11,468 nucleotides of DNA from Paludibacteraceae bacterium (GTDB taxonomy: Bacteria > Bacteroidota > Bacteroidia > Bacteroidales > Paludibacteraceae), in NCBI GenBank assembly GCA_947445425.1, contig CANFFA010000037.1, positions 1 to 11,468 on the forward strand, in the 5' to 3' direction. The notes beneath the pieces were generated by a model, which was not told the DNA's origin, searched no databases, and saw only the letters and a list, made by a program, of their open reading frames with translations. The translations under genes and the position numbers were made by a program. The number at the start of each line of letters is the position of its first letter. Within the stretch, counting starts at the first letter, position 1. This document shows positions 1 to 8,455 of this stretch, one piece after another.

Positions 1-455
1 CCTTGGGCGCTACCACTCCCTCTTTTGATTTAGAAATGCCTGTGGATGCGACTTATCCAACCGAACAAATTACACGTGAACTTGTAGATACTATCATTCC
101 CCAATTTTTAGGTGAAATATGGCAAGTACCGCCAGTCTATTCTGCTGTAAAAGTTGATGGAAAGCGTGCCTATGATTATGCCCGTGAGGGTAAAGAAGTT
201 GAACTAAAACCAAAACTGTTGGTTATAGATGAAATAGAGGTCCTTGACTTTTCATTACCCGTTCTTAAAGTTCGGGTCGTTTGCAGCAAAGGGACTTATA
301 TACGTGCTTTGGCAAGAGATATTGGATTAGCTTTGGGTAGTGGGGCTCATCTAATTGGTTTGGAACGTACCCGTATTGGTGAAGTTCAACTGAATAACTG
401 TTGGCAGATTGATGATTTAGTTGAACACATTGACCAGCTAGTGTTGAACAATTAA
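1..455 (+). CDS. truB: tRNA pseudouridine(55) synthase TruB, 3' part only
   Basis: This is the C-terminal 150 or so residues of TruB, which converts U55 of the tRNA T-loop to pseudouridine in the cytoplasm. The frame is open to the left edge; a TTG at base 3 is an internal Leu codon, not a start. Visible family landmarks are the fragment [10 protein letters not shown] near the edge, the block [19 protein letters not shown], and [15 protein letters not shown], followed by the usual RTRIGE segment near the C-terminus. The catalytic Asp motif lies upstream, outside the window. The stop is TAA at 453-455. queA follows on the same strand after 64 bases with no clear terminator between them, and truB next to queA is a familiar Bacteroidota arrangement, so co-transcription is likely (inference). 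Identification is firm; completeness cannot be judged. Confidence 0.95.
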   Translation, partial: LGATTPSFDLEMPVDATYPTEQITRELVDTIIPQFLGEIWQVPPVYSAVKVDGKRAYDYAREGKEVELKPKLLVIDEIEVLDFSLPVLKVRVVCSKGTYIRALARDIGLALGSGAHLIGLERTRIGEVQLNNCWQIDDLVEHIDQLVLNN

Positions 456-519
456 TCACAGCACTACTTTTCAACACTCCGCTTATAATATTTTACATGA
501 CATTCAAAACAATATAATT

Positions 520-1569
520 ATGAAGTTATCAAAATTCAAATTCGATTTACCTGACGAGTTAATAGCACAATATCCTTCAAAACACCGTGATGAATCTCGT
601 TTAATGGTGTTGCACCGTGAATCTGGTGAAATTGAACATCGTACCTTTAAAGATATTTTAGAGTATTTTAATGAGCATGATTTGTTTATTTTTAATGATA
701 CAAAGGTTTTTCCAGCGCGTTTGTTTGGTAATAAAGAGAAAACAGGTGCGTTGATAGAGGTTTTTTTGTTGCGAGAATTAAATCATGAGATGCGTCTTTG
801 GGATGTTCTTGTAGAGCCTGCTCGTAAGATTCGTATTGGTAATAAATTATATTTTGGTGAAGATGATTCTATCGTTGCTGAGGTGATTGATAATACCACA
901 TCTCGTGGTCGTACCTTGCGCTTTTTGTTTGATGGTACACATGATGAATTCCGTAAAGGTCTTTTTAAATTGGGTGAAACGCCACTACCAAAGAACATAA
1001 GTCGTCCTGTAGAAAATGATGATGAGCATCGTTTTCAAACGATCTTTGCGAAGAATGAGGGTGCTGTTTCTGCTCCAGCTGCGGGTATGCATTTTAGTCG
1101 TGAGGTGTTGAAACGTATGGAAATAAAAGGCATTGAGGCTACATTCTTGACTTCTCACATGAGTTTGGGCAATTTCCGTGAAATAGATGTGGAAGATTTG
1201 ACCAAGCATAAAATGGATTCTGAGCAAATGACTATTCCTCAAGAAACTGTTGTTACAGTAAACAAAGCGAAAGATGAGAATAGAAATATTTGTGCTGTAG
1301 GAACTACCGTAATGCGTGCTTTGGAAACAGTAGTGGGTACAGAAGGGAAAATCAAACCTTACAATGGATGGACGAATAAATTTATTTTCCCACCTTATGA
1401 TTTTACTGTTGCTAATTCATTGATTACTAATTTCCATTTACCATATTCTACATTAGTCATGTTGGCTGCTGCCTTTGGCGGATATGAATCAATCATGTAT
1501 GCTTATGAGGTAGCCATAAAAGAAGGCTATAAGTTTGGTGTTTATGGTGATGCAATGTTGATTATTTAA
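520..1569 (+). CDS. queA: S-adenosylmethionine:tRNA ribosyltransferase-isomerase QueA
   Basis: QueA transfers and isomerises the ribosyl part of SAM onto preQ1-modified tRNA to make epoxyqueuosine, the penultimate step of queuosine synthesis. The protein is 349 residues, the normal family length. It starts [20 protein letters not shown], as QueA proteins do. Other landmarks are [13 protein letters not shown] (57-69), [14 protein letters not shown] (94-107), [10 protein letters not shown] (260-269), [12 protein letters not shown] (304-315) and the terminal GDAMLI. Two normally well conserved blocks are altered: residues 184-192 read SAPAAGMHF rather than the common AAPTAGLHF, and 211-217 read TSHMSLG rather than TLHxGxG. 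The rest is intact, so I still call it functional QueA, with an open question about those sites. The start ATG follows an A-rich leader, 64 bases after truB. A hairpin with a T-run follows the stop. Confidence 0.95.
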   Translation: MKLSKFKFDLPDELIAQYPSKHRDESRLMVLHRESGEIEHRTFKDILEYFNEHDLFIFNDTKVFPARLFGNKEKTGALIEVFLLRELNHEMRLWDVLVEPARKIRIGNKLYFGEDDSIVAEVIDNTTSRGRTLRFLFDGTHDEFRKGLFKLGETPLPKNISRPVENDDEHRFQTIFAKNEGAVSAPAAGMHFSREVLKRMEIKGIEATFLTSHMSLGNFREIDVEDLTKHKMDSEQMTIPQETVVTVNKAKDENRNICAVGTTVMRALETVVGTEGKIKPYNGWTNKFIFPPYDFTVANSLITNFHLPYSTLVMLAAAFGGYESIMYAYEVAIKEGYKFGVYGDAMLII

Positions 1570-1583
1570 TCTTATACCTATCC

Positions 1584-1629
1584 ATAAAAGGGCTGATTTG
1601 AACTGATGTTTTGAATCAGCCTTTTTTAT
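1584..1629 (+). terminator. Intrinsic terminator after queA
   Basis: The stem GGCTGATT (1591-1598) pairs with AATCAGCC (1614-1621) across a 15-base loop and is followed directly by six T residues (1622-1627). A-rich bases 5' of the stem extend pairing into the T-run. It lies just after the queA stop and ends the truB-queA unit, so the downstream helicase probably has its own promoter. Confidence 0.85.
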
Positions 1630-1673
1630 GCTTCTCTATTTCCTAAGCAATTATTATTCTAATTCATCGCATT

Positions 1674-2999
1674 ATGCAAAATAACTCTCTATTGATTGAT
1701 AATACGCTGAAAAGCATGGGCATTGAATCATTGAATCCAATGCAATTAGCAGTGCTTACTGCCAATGAGAAAGAAAAAGACATGATTCTCTTGTCGCCCA
1801 CAGGTTCTGGTAAAACATTGGCTTATTTATTACCAGTGCTTCTCAGTTTAAATCCAAACAGCCAGAAGGTACAGGCTTTGATTTTGGCGCCTGCTCGTGA
1901 ATTAGCACAGCAAATCGAACAGGTTTGGCGCAGCATGGGTACCGGATATAAAGTCAACAGTTGCTTTGGTGGACGACCTTCCAATGGGGAAAAACGTGAG
2001 TTGATGGTTCCGCCAGCTGTACTGATTGGTACTCCTGGTAGATTACAAGATCATATTGAGCGGGAGAACTTTGATGTGAGTGATATTCGAGTGTTGGTGT
2101 TGGATGAGTTTGATAAATCTTTAGAAATGGGTTTTGTTGAGCAAATGGAGGCAATTATTAATCGTATTCCTTCACTTAACAAACGGATGCTTACTTCAGC
2201 GACTGATGCAGTTTCTATTCCGGCTTTTACAGGGATTAAGAATCCTATTAAACTGGATTTTTCGGAAAAGAATAATCAGCTGAAAGGTCTGCAAAGTTAT
2301 TCTGTTAAGGGCAAGAATAAAGACAAGATGGATTTGTTATACCAACTTTTGTGTTATTTAGGAAATGATTCAACCTTGATTTTTTGCAATCAACGCGATG
2401 TTGTTGAAAAAGTAAGTGCATATCTTAACGAAAGACGAGTTGCTAATGAGTTTTTTCATGGTAAATTGGAGCAATCGGATAGAGAACGAGCTCTTTCTAA
2501 ATTTAGAAATGGTTCTTGTACTGCCTTTATTTCAACAGATTTAGCATCTCGCGGTTTGGATATTCCCGAAATAAAACATGTGATTCATTTTGACGCTCCG
2601 GTTCGTTTGGATGAATTAGTACATCGTAACGGTCGAACTGCACGGATGGAAAGTGAAGGTTCATCCTATTTATTATTGGCCTCTACAGAAGCCATACCAC
2701 TGTTTGTGAGTCCAGAACCATTGGTATTATCATTGCCTGTTTTGAGTTCTATGCCTCCTAAACCTGATTGGTCTACAATTTACATTGGCAAGGGTAAAAA
2801 AGATAAGGTCAGTAAGATGGATATCGTTGGGTTTATGTTTAAAAAAGGTCTTTTGGCAAAAGATGAGCTAGGAATGGTAGAAGTAAAGGAATTCTATTCT
2901 TATGTAGCTGTAAAGCGTAGTAAGGTAGATGCTGTTCTTAAATTGATAGAGAATGAGAAGGTGAAAAATATGAAAGTTAAAATTGAATTAGCAGATTAA
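1674..2999 (+). CDS. DEAD-box ATP-dependent RNA helicase with DbpA-like RNA-binding domain
   Basis: This 441-residue protein has two RecA-like helicase domains and a short C-terminal domain. Motifs in order: Q motif with NPMQ (21-24), Walker A PTGSGKT (42-48), PARELAQQ (73-80), TPGR (120-123), motif II DEFD (144-147), SAT (175-177), LIFCNQR (235-241), STDLASRGLDIP (287-298) and HRNGRTAR (317-324). Motif II is DEFD rather than DEAD, and motif VI ends TAR rather than TGR. Residues from about 367 to the end resemble the DbpA/YxiN RNA-binding domain, which in those proteins targets 23S rRNA during large-subunit assembly. A role in ribosome assembly is therefore likely by family, not proven. It is a single-gene unit between the queA terminator and a shared terminator with the convergent prs gene. 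I give no symbol because dbpA is plausible but not certain. Confidence 0.92.
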   Translation: MQNNSLLIDNTLKSMGIESLNPMQLAVLTANEKEKDMILLSPTGSGKTLAYLLPVLLSLNPNSQKVQALILAPARELAQQIEQVWRSMGTGYKVNSCFGGRPSNGEKRELMVPPAVLIGTPGRLQDHIERENFDVSDIRVLVLDEFDKSLEMGFVEQMEAIINRIPSLNKRMLTSATDAVSIPAFTGIKNPIKLDFSEKNNQLKGLQSYSVKGKNKDKMDLLYQLLCYLGNDSTLIFCNQRDVVEKVSAYLNERRVANEFFHGKLEQSDRERALSKFRNGSCTAFISTDLASRGLDIPEIKHVIHFDAPVRLDELVHRNGRTARMESEGSSYLLLASTEAIPLFVSPEPLVLSLPVLSSMPPKPDWSTIYIGKGKKDKVSKMDIVGFMFKKGLLAKDELGMVEVKEFYSYVAVKRSKVDAVLKLIENEKVKNMKVKIELAD

Positions 3000-3001
3000 T
3001 T

Positions 3002-3073
3002 CACAATATACTTTATAAAAAGAGAGACTCCAGAATATGTATTCTGGAGTCTCTCTTTTTATAAAGTATTGTG
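3002..3073. terminator. Long perfect palindrome, bidirectional terminator between helicase and prs
   Basis: Bases 3008-3037 and 3040-3069 are perfect inverted complements: two 30-base arms around a 2-base centre. The pairing extends outward (3002-3007 with 3068-3073) after a 2-base slip. The central GAGAGACTCCAGAATA stem is flanked by A-rich and T-rich runs, so either strand yields a stable hairpin followed by T residues. It starts 2 bases after the helicase stop and ends 21 bases before the prs stop, so it should terminate both converging transcripts. Confidence 0.93.
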
Positions 3074-3093
3074 TTTGATTTTAATAGAATAGA

Positions 3094-4044
3094 TTAAAAA
3101 TTGATAAATTGCTCGCTGATTGATTTGTGATCTTGTACACAACGTAATGTTTCAGCAAACATATCAGCCATTGAAAGTATTTTAGCTTTAGGACAAATGT
3201 CTTTGTCTTTAAAAGGGATAGAATCTGTGAAAGCAATCTCAGTTAATGATGATTCCATTACTCTTTTTGAAGCATCTCCAGACATAACACCATGTGATAC
3301 AATTGCACGAACGCTATTTGCACCACTTGCCATCATTAAATCTGCTGCTTTACAAAGTGTACCAGCTGTATCGGCCATGTCATCAGTAATGATAACGTCT
3401 TTGCCTTTAACATCACCAATGATTCTCATTTCGCCAACTACATTCGCTTTTTCACGTGTTTTGTGGCAAATTACCATGGGTACTCCTAAGTATTTTGAAT
3501 ACGTTCCAGCACGTTTAGAACCACCTACGTCTGGTGAAGCAATGACAAGGTTCTCTAAATTCAATGATTTGATGTAGGGGATAAAAATAGAAGAGGCAAA
3601 AAGGTGGTCAACAGGGATGTTGAAAAAACCTTGAATTTGATCAGCATGTAAATCCATTGTAATTACACGGTCTACACCAGCAACACTTAACATGTCTGCA
3701 ATGAGTTTTGCCCCTATCGATACCCTTGGTTTATCTTTCCTGTCTTGACGTGCCCAACCAAAATAAGGAATTACTGCAATGACTTTGTAGGCAGAAGCTC
3801 TTTTAGCAGCATCAATCATCAATAACAATTCCATCAAATTGTCCGAATTCGGAAAAGTGGATTGTACAAGATAGATATAGCGCCCTCGTATTGATTCCTC
3901 AAAAGAAACAGAGAATTCGCCATCTGAGAAGTGCTGTAACTTAACGTTTCCAAGCGGACATTTTAAATTTTCACATATTTTTTCTGCAAGATAGCGGCTT
4001 TTTGAGCCTGAAAATACTTTGAAGTTGGTATTCAAATCTGACAT
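3094..4044 (-). CDS. prs: Ribose-phosphate pyrophosphokinase (PRPP synthetase)
   Basis: This enzyme makes 5-phosphoribosyl 1-pyrophosphate from ribose 5-phosphate and ATP, feeding purine, pyrimidine, NAD, histidine and tryptophan synthesis. The protein is 316 residues, the usual class I length. Landmarks are FSDGEFSV (39-46), the flexible ATP loop ARQDRKDKP (98-106), MDLHADQIQGFF (130-141) with the metal-binding His133, SPDVGGSKRA (170-179), and the PRPP-binding loop ITDDMADTAGT (219-229), where many family members have DDMIDTAGT. The ATG start gives a typical N-terminus (NFKVFSGSKSRYLAEKI). A -7 promoter box lies about 35 bases upstream. The gene is monocistronic or at the end of its unit and converges on the helicase gene. 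Confidence 0.97.
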   Translation of the reverse strand: MSDLNTNFKVFSGSKSRYLAEKICENLKCPLGNVKLQHFSDGEFSVSFEESIRGRYIYLVQSTFPNSDNLMELLLMIDAAKRASAYKVIAVIPYFGWARQDRKDKPRVSIGAKLIADMLSVAGVDRVITMDLHADQIQGFFNIPVDHLFASSIFIPYIKSLNLENLVIASPDVGGSKRAGTYSKYLGVPMVICHKTREKANVVGEMRIIGDVKGKDVIITDDMADTAGTLCKAADLMMASGANSVRAIVSHGVMSGDASKRVMESSLTEIAFTDSIPFKDKDICPKAKILSMADMFAETLRCVQDHKSISEQFINF

Positions 4045-4078
4045 GTATGGTATGAATTTAGGGGTTGAGAATAGAGTA

Positions 4079-4086
4079 CAAAAGTA
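4079..4086 (-). promoter_or_regulatory. Bacteroidota -7 box upstream of prs
   Basis: Read on the - strand the bases are TACTTTTG, an exact match to the Bacteroidota -7 consensus TAnnTTTG. It would place transcription start roughly 25-30 bases before the prs ATG. The -33 element is not clear: only a weak TGTT-like sequence lies upstream. The match is short in AT-rich DNA, so the call rests on its position. Confidence 0.5.
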
Positions 4087-4235
4087 CAGTTTTTTATTAA
4101 GAACACTTCCCTAAAAATTCATAAAATTGGATGGATTCCTTGCTTACTTTTTTTAATGACTTGAATGAACTCAATACTTATAAGACTTAATTCAGAGTTT
4201 TGCTGAACGAGTGATAGATTGGTTGGGTTTTAATG

Positions 4236-5120
4236 TTAAATTGCTTTTGCAATTTTAGTGGGTGTTATTTTTTCGGCAAATGTCTTGGCGAATGCATGTG
4301 TAAATTCAGCTCCGTAAAATACGATCATAGAGGAATATGAAACCCAGAGCATAATGAGGATGATAGATCCTGCTGCACCATAACCTGTTCCAGGGTTTGC
4401 ATTCCCGAAATACATTCCCAAAGCCAATTTGCCAATTTCAAACAGAAATGCAGTAACAAATGAACCAATCCAGACATTTTTCCATTTTATTTTTACATCT
4501 GGGAGGATTTTGAACATGAGGGCAAATAAAACTGTCAAGATGGTAAATGAGATACCATAGTTTAGTACAGTAAGTATAAGTAAAAACGATTCTGAAAAAT
4601 GACTACTTAGCCAAGTTCCGAAAGCTGCTATGAGGGTTGAAATCAGCAAGGATACTATCATTAAGAAAGTGATCGAAATAATTAGGCCAAATGAAAAAAG
4701 TCTGACCCTGATAATTTGCCATATGCCTGATTTATTTGTGTCTAGTTTGACTTCCCAAATTGTGTTTAAGCTCTTTTGAAACTCGGCGAAAACTCCAGTT
4801 GCTCCTATGAGAATAGTTGTTATTCCTACAATAGTGGCTAATACAGAATTTTGTAATTTGCTGGCTTGGATGATGATGTCTTGAATCTGATTTGCAGTTT
4901 CTGAGCCCATAGTAGCGCTAAATTGTGCTGCTACTTGATTATTTACAGCGTCGTTACCAAAAAAATATCCGCCGAGGGTCATGGTAATCACCAATAAACC
5001 AGGCAATGCAAAGATGGCATAGTAAGCGATTACAGCACTTTCACGAAATGGATCTTTTTTAAACCAACTTTTGAAAGCAGTTTTTAAGACAGTAAAGATT
5101 TTTTTTATCTGTGTGCTCAT
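4236..5120 (-). CDS. YihY/BrkB family inner-membrane protein
   Basis: This 294-residue polytopic membrane protein belongs to the YihY/BrkB family (once misnamed RNase BN). Family function is poorly defined; it is often associated with envelope or serum resistance. The N-terminus has the characteristic SAVIAYYAIFALPGLLV (28-44). About six hydrophobic segments are visible, near residues 28-53, 94-113, 138-165, 177-203, 214-236 and 247-272. GATGVFAEFQKSLNTIWEV (105-123) and the GYGAAGSIILIMLWVSYSS stretch before the last segment are family hallmarks. The C-terminal tail is short and basic. It lies 155 bases downstream of the universal stress protein gene on the same strand, so the two may be co-transcribed, but I see no decisive promoter or terminator in the gap. 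A 191-base gap separates its stop from the prs start. Confidence 0.9.
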   Translation of the reverse strand: MSTQIKKIFTVLKTAFKSWFKKDPFRESAVIAYYAIFALPGLLVITMTLGGYFFGNDAVNNQVAAQFSATMGSETANQIQDIIIQASKLQNSVLATIVGITTILIGATGVFAEFQKSLNTIWEVKLDTNKSGIWQIIRVRLFSFGLIISITFLMIVSLLISTLIAAFGTWLSSHFSESFLLILTVLNYGISFTILTVLFALMFKILPDVKIKWKNVWIGSFVTAFLFEIGKLALGMYFGNANPGTGYGAAGSIILIMLWVSYSSMIVFYGAEFTHAFAKTFAEKITPTKIAKAI

Positions 5121-5275
5121 AGGATTGGTTGATTATTTCTGCGGCTATTTCCTGTTGCGTATTTCTGGCAATTTATCGATGTGCTTATTAATGTAAGTAA
5201 GTAGTCACAAATAATGAAGTCTATTTTTAATAATAGTCTCAGGGATATTTGCAAAAAAATAAGTAGCTTGGCACT

Positions 5276-5749
5276 TTATTCAAGATCTTCAAATTGATAT
5301 GCTGTTGGTACAATAAAAAGTGGAATCGATGTTTTCTTTATTACTTCTTCCGCTCTACTACCCATAATTATTTTTGCCATCCATTTTCGACTGTGAGAGC
5401 CGAGAACAATAATGTCTACATGCTTTTCCTTGGCCGTTTCCAAAATCGTTTTGGCAATATCCCCTTTTAGTACTAAGGTTTGTATTGAATTATTCTCAAG
5501 TCTGGTTTTTGTTTGCTCAAGAAATTTTCTAGTCAATTCTTCTATATTTTCTGTGAAATCAATCTCTAATTCATGCCTGTATGAGTAATCGGAATAATAT
5601 ACAGTTTCTTCTGAAATAACATGTAATAATACTATTTCAGCGTTCATCGCTAGTGCGAGAGCGAAACCTTGTTCTGCTATTTTTTTTGATGACTTATCAT
5701 AGTCTAATGAAATAAGGATTTTCTTTGTTTGGTTTGTTTTATTAATCAT
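5276..5749 (-). CDS. Universal stress protein (UspA family), single domain
   Basis: This 157-residue cytoplasmic protein has one Usp domain. It opens with a KKILISLDYDKSS strand carrying the Asp that contacts nucleotide in ATP-binding Usps, then GFALALAMNAEIVLLHVI. The C-terminal part has the phosphate-binding region IIVLGSHSRKWMAKIIMGSR. The classical ATP-binding pattern is G-x2-G-x9-G-(S/T); here the first and third glycines are present but the second position is Ser (GSHS). ATP binding is therefore uncertain, although GSHS-type Usps are, from memory, frequent in Bacteroidota. Usps of this size usually act as dimers in stress survival. The gene heads a possible two-gene unit with the BrkB-family gene and is divergent from the PspC gene across about 330 bases. 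Confidence 0.9.
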   Translation of the reverse strand: MINKTNQTKKILISLDYDKSSKKIAEQGFALALAMNAEIVLLHVISEETVYYSDYSYRHELEIDFTENIEELTRKFLEQTKTRLENNSIQTLVLKGDIAKTILETAKEKHVDIIVLGSHSRKWMAKIIMGSRAEEVIKKTSIPLFIVPTAYQFEDLE

Positions 5750-6076
5750 TTGATGTTTCGTTATTGAATTATTTTTTTTTACTAGAAAATTACTACAGCC
5801 TTGTTTTTAAGTCGTTCAAATTATTGTACAAAGGTTTATATTTTATATTGAATATACTTACAGATTATTCGAAGATGTTTGCATGATTCACACGCCCTCA
5901 TCAAAGTGATAAACCTAAAGGTGATTTTGTAAAGTAAAGATTCACAAAGTTTTAATAAAGGCCTTGATTTTTATAGGTCATTTGTATAGGTTTAATTTTT
6001 ATTTTGTTGCGATTTGCCTTTGTCATTCTTTTTTTGTTTCTTTGTTATAATTAAAAACTATCAAGATTCTTGCCTT
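5750..6076. other. AT-rich divergent intergenic region between usp and pspC genes
   Basis: There is no gene here by my reading. An open frame extends the PspC gene leftwards to a TTG at 6014, but those 21 codons are low-complexity Phe-rich and unlike any PspC N-terminus. Both neighbouring genes read outward, so promoters for both should lie here. The only candidate with both boxes is the pspC-side one described separately. I see no RNA gene, strong hairpin or repeat. Confidence 0.6.
5964..5994 (+). promoter_or_regulatory. Possible promoter of the PspC-domain gene
   Basis: TTG at 5964-5966 and TAGGTTTA at 5987-5994 are separated by 20 bases. This matches the Bacteroidota -33 (TTTG/TTG) and -7 (TAnnTTTG) spacing, with one mismatch in the -7 box. 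It would give a leader of about 75 bases. It is a weak call in AT-rich DNA. Confidence 0.3.
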
Positions 6077-6268
6077 ATGAAAGCTAAACTGAGACGTTCG
6101 AGAAATAAAATGATTGCAGGTGTATGTGCTGGTATTGCTGAGTACCTCGATTTAGATGTGACATTGGTAAGGGTGGCATATGTATTGTTATCCTGCTTGT
6201 CTGTAGGCTTTCCAGGCCTACTGATTTATGTTATTCTCTGGATGGTTATGCCTCTTGATGAAGCTTAG
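6077..6268 (+). CDS. Small PspC-domain membrane protein
   Basis: This 63-residue protein is essentially a single PspC domain. I place the start at the ATG at 6077, giving MKAKLRRSRNKMIAGVCAGI. This is the usual PspC opening: a basic N-terminus, then the conserved GVCAGIAEYLDLD and VTLVRVAYVLL. The second half (SVGFPGLLIYVILWMVMPLD) is the membrane-spanning segment with the conserved LIYVILWMVMP. In enterobacteria PspC takes part in the phage-shock response to envelope stress; standalone PspC domains in Bacteroidota are common and less well understood. It reads away from the Usp and BrkB-family genes, and uvrB follows after 108 bases with its own likely promoter. No pspA or pspB homologue is visible nearby. 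Confidence 0.88.
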   Translation: MKAKLRRSRNKMIAGVCAGIAEYLDLDVTLVRVAYVLLSCLSVGFPGLLIYVILWMVMPLDEA

Positions 6269-6325
6269 AATCATTCATATTTATAAAATGAACTCATTTG
6301 GCTGTTCTTTTGTTTTTTTTGTGAA

Positions 6326-6333
6326 TATTTTTG
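6326..6333 (+). promoter_or_regulatory. Bacteroidota -7 box upstream of uvrB
   Basis: TATTTTTG matches TAnnTTTG exactly and lies 43 bases before the uvrB GTG. T-rich sequence precedes it, with TTTG at 6297-6300 and 6309-6312, but neither has the ideal 19-20 base spacing, so the -33 element is unresolved. I see no SOS-type operator, but I would not necessarily recognise one for this phylum. Confidence 0.4.
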
Positions 6334-6376
6334 GTTCTTTGCCCCACTAAACACTAATCGTTAATCACTCCTTCCC

Positions 6377-8380
6377 GTGTCCTTTAAACTAACATCCCCC
6401 TTTCGCCCAACCGGTGATCAACCTGAAGCCATTCGTCAGCTTGTTGATGGATTGAATGCTGAGATTCCCTTTCAAACCTTATTGGGTGTAACGGGCTCTG
6501 GAAAGACTTTTTCTATTGCGAATGTCATCCAGCAAGTGCAAAGGCCAACCCTCATTTTGAGTCATAATAAAACATTAGCGGCGCAATTGTACAGTGAATT
6601 CAAAGCTTTTTTTCCTGAAAATTCGGTTGAATACTTTGTTTCCTATTACGATTATTATCAGCCAGAGGCCTATTTGCCTGTGTCGGATACCTATATTGAG
6701 AAGGATTTAGCGATCAATCAGGAGATAGAGAAGCTCCGATTGGCAACAACTTCTGCTTTACTCTCCGGTAGACGCGATGTTATTGTAATATCCTCCGTAT
6801 CCTGTATTTATGGTATGGGGAATCCTGAGGATTTTACCACCAATGTGATTGAGATACATCGCGGGCAACAAATTGTTCGTAATCTTTTCTTGCGAACGCT
6901 AGTTGATAGCCTTTATTCTCGCAATGAAATAGAATTGAATCGTGGTAATTTTAGGGTGAAGGGTGATACGGTTGATATTTTCTTAGCTTATGCTGATTTT
7001 GTTTTAAGGGTTGTCTTTTGGGGCGATGAGATTGATTCCATTCAAACGGTGGACCCAGTCAATTTCCATGTTATGGAGACATTTGATGCTTATAATATCT
7101 TTCCTGCCAGTATATTTGTCCCTACAAAAGAACGTATTACCAATGCTATACAATACATAGAGGTGGATTTGGCTGCGCAATGTGATTATTTTAGATCTAT
7201 TGAAAAAAACTATGAAGCCAAACGTATCTACGAAAGGGTGAATTATGATTTGGAGATGATTAAAGAGCTGGGATATTGCTCAGGTATTGAGAATTATTCC
7301 CGCTATTTTGATGGTCGTTTACCTGGTAGTCGTCCCTTCTGTTTGCTGGATTATTTTCCAAAAGATTTTTTGATGGTGATTGATGAAAGTCATGTGAGTA
7401 TCTCCCAAATTCGAGCAATGTTTGGAGGTGATGCGGCTAGAAAACAGAATCTGGTAGACTATGGATTTCGCTTGCCCTCAGCGAAAGACAATAGACCCTT
7501 GCGTTTTGAAGAGTTTGAAAAATTAGCACCGCAAACCATTTATGTAAGTGCTACTCCTGCTGATTATGAGTTAGAAAAGAGCAATGGTATTGTTGTGGAT
7601 CAATTGATACGTCCTACCGGTTTGCTTGATCCAATTATTGATGTGCGACCAAGTCTAAATCAGATTGATGATTTATTGGAAGAGATTACCCAGCGTACTG
7701 AAAAGGATGAGCGTACTTTAGTGACGACTCTTACCAAGCGGATGGCAGAGGAGTTAACTGATTATCTTGCCAAGATGGGGGTGCGTTGTAATTACATTCA
7801 CTCAGATGTTGATACCATGGATAGAGTAATTATTATGGAGGACTTGCGAAAAGGTATTTATGATGTGTTGATTGGGGTCAATCTATTGCGGGAAGGTTTG
7901 GATTTACCTGAAGTCTCCTTGGTAGCTATTTTGGATGCTGATAAAGAGGGATTCTTGCGCTCGCATCGATCACTTACCCAAACAGCAGGACGTGCTGCCC
8001 GTAATTTGAATGGGAAAGTAATCATGTATGCCGATAAAATGACGGAAAGTATGGCTAAAACCATATCGGAAACGAATCGTCGTAGGGAAAAACAAATGGC
8101 TTACAATGAATTGCATGGCATTACTCCAACAGCAATTGTAAAAGGGGAACGTAATTCCTTCAATAAAGCGGAGCCAGAAGCCTATGTAGAACCCGAATTG
8201 TCGAAAAGTGTTGCAGCAGATCCAGTGGTTCAGTATATGTCAAAATCAGCTTTGGAAAAGACCATAGCCAAAACCAAAAAGAATATGCAAGATGCAGCTA
8301 AGAAATTGGACTTCTTGGAAGCAGCACAGTTTAGGGACGAGTTGGTGAAGTTGGAGGAGATTTTGAAGGGGAAGGCTTGA
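6377..8380 (+). CDS. uvrB: Excinuclease ABC subunit UvrB, GTG start
   Basis: UvrB is the DNA-damage verification helicase of nucleotide excision repair; it receives DNA from UvrA and recruits UvrC. The protein is 667 residues, close to the family norm. In order: GDQPEAI (13-19), Walker A GVTGSGKT (37-44), the DNA-clamping beta-hairpin around SYYDYYQPEAYLP (89-101), Walker B DESH (336-339), SATPADYE (391-398), GVNLLREGLDLPEV (500-513), the arginine-finger motif QTAGRAARN (535-543), and a C-terminal UVR motif (about 632-663) for UvrC contact. The start must be GTG at 6377: an in-frame TAA lies five codons upstream with no other start between, and the N-terminus SFKLTSPFRPTGDQPEAI fits the family exactly. 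It is probably a single-gene unit with its own promoter. Confidence 0.98.
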   Translation: MSFKLTSPFRPTGDQPEAIRQLVDGLNAEIPFQTLLGVTGSGKTFSIANVIQQVQRPTLILSHNKTLAAQLYSEFKAFFPENSVEYFVSYYDYYQPEAYLPVSDTYIEKDLAINQEIEKLRLATTSALLSGRRDVIVISSVSCIYGMGNPEDFTTNVIEIHRGQQIVRNLFLRTLVDSLYSRNEIELNRGNFRVKGDTVDIFLAYADFVLRVVFWGDEIDSIQTVDPVNFHVMETFDAYNIFPASIFVPTKERITNAIQYIEVDLAAQCDYFRSIEKNYEAKRIYERVNYDLEMIKELGYCSGIENYSRYFDGRLPGSRPFCLLDYFPKDFLMVIDESHVSISQIRAMFGGDAARKQNLVDYGFRLPSAKDNRPLRFEEFEKLAPQTIYVSATPADYELEKSNGIVVDQLIRPTGLLDPIIDVRPSLNQIDDLLEEITQRTEKDERTLVTTLTKRMAEELTDYLAKMGVRCNYIHSDVDTMDRVIIMEDLRKGIYDVLIGVNLLREGLDLPEVSLVAILDADKEGFLRSHRSLTQTAGRAARNLNGKVIMYADKMTESMAKTISETNRRREKQMAYNELHGITPTAIVKGERNSFNKAEPEAYVEPELSKSVAADPVVQYMSKSALEKTIAKTKKNMQDAAKKLDFLEAAQFRDELVKLEEILKGKA

Positions 8381-8455
8381 TTGTTGAGCTAATTTGAAAA
8401 TTCCCCGTTCCATCCGATGTATAAAACCTAACTAATCGTACGAGTTTGCGGACAT

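Noticed and set aside
3197..3577. A 126-codon + strand open frame across the prs gene
   Set aside because: It is antisense to a well-matched prs and has no recognisable motifs.
6014..6076. N-terminal extension of the PspC protein from a TTG codon
   Set aside because: The 21 added residues are Phe-rich low complexity and precede the natural MKAKLRRSRNK start of a PspC domain; the ATG at 6077 fits the family.
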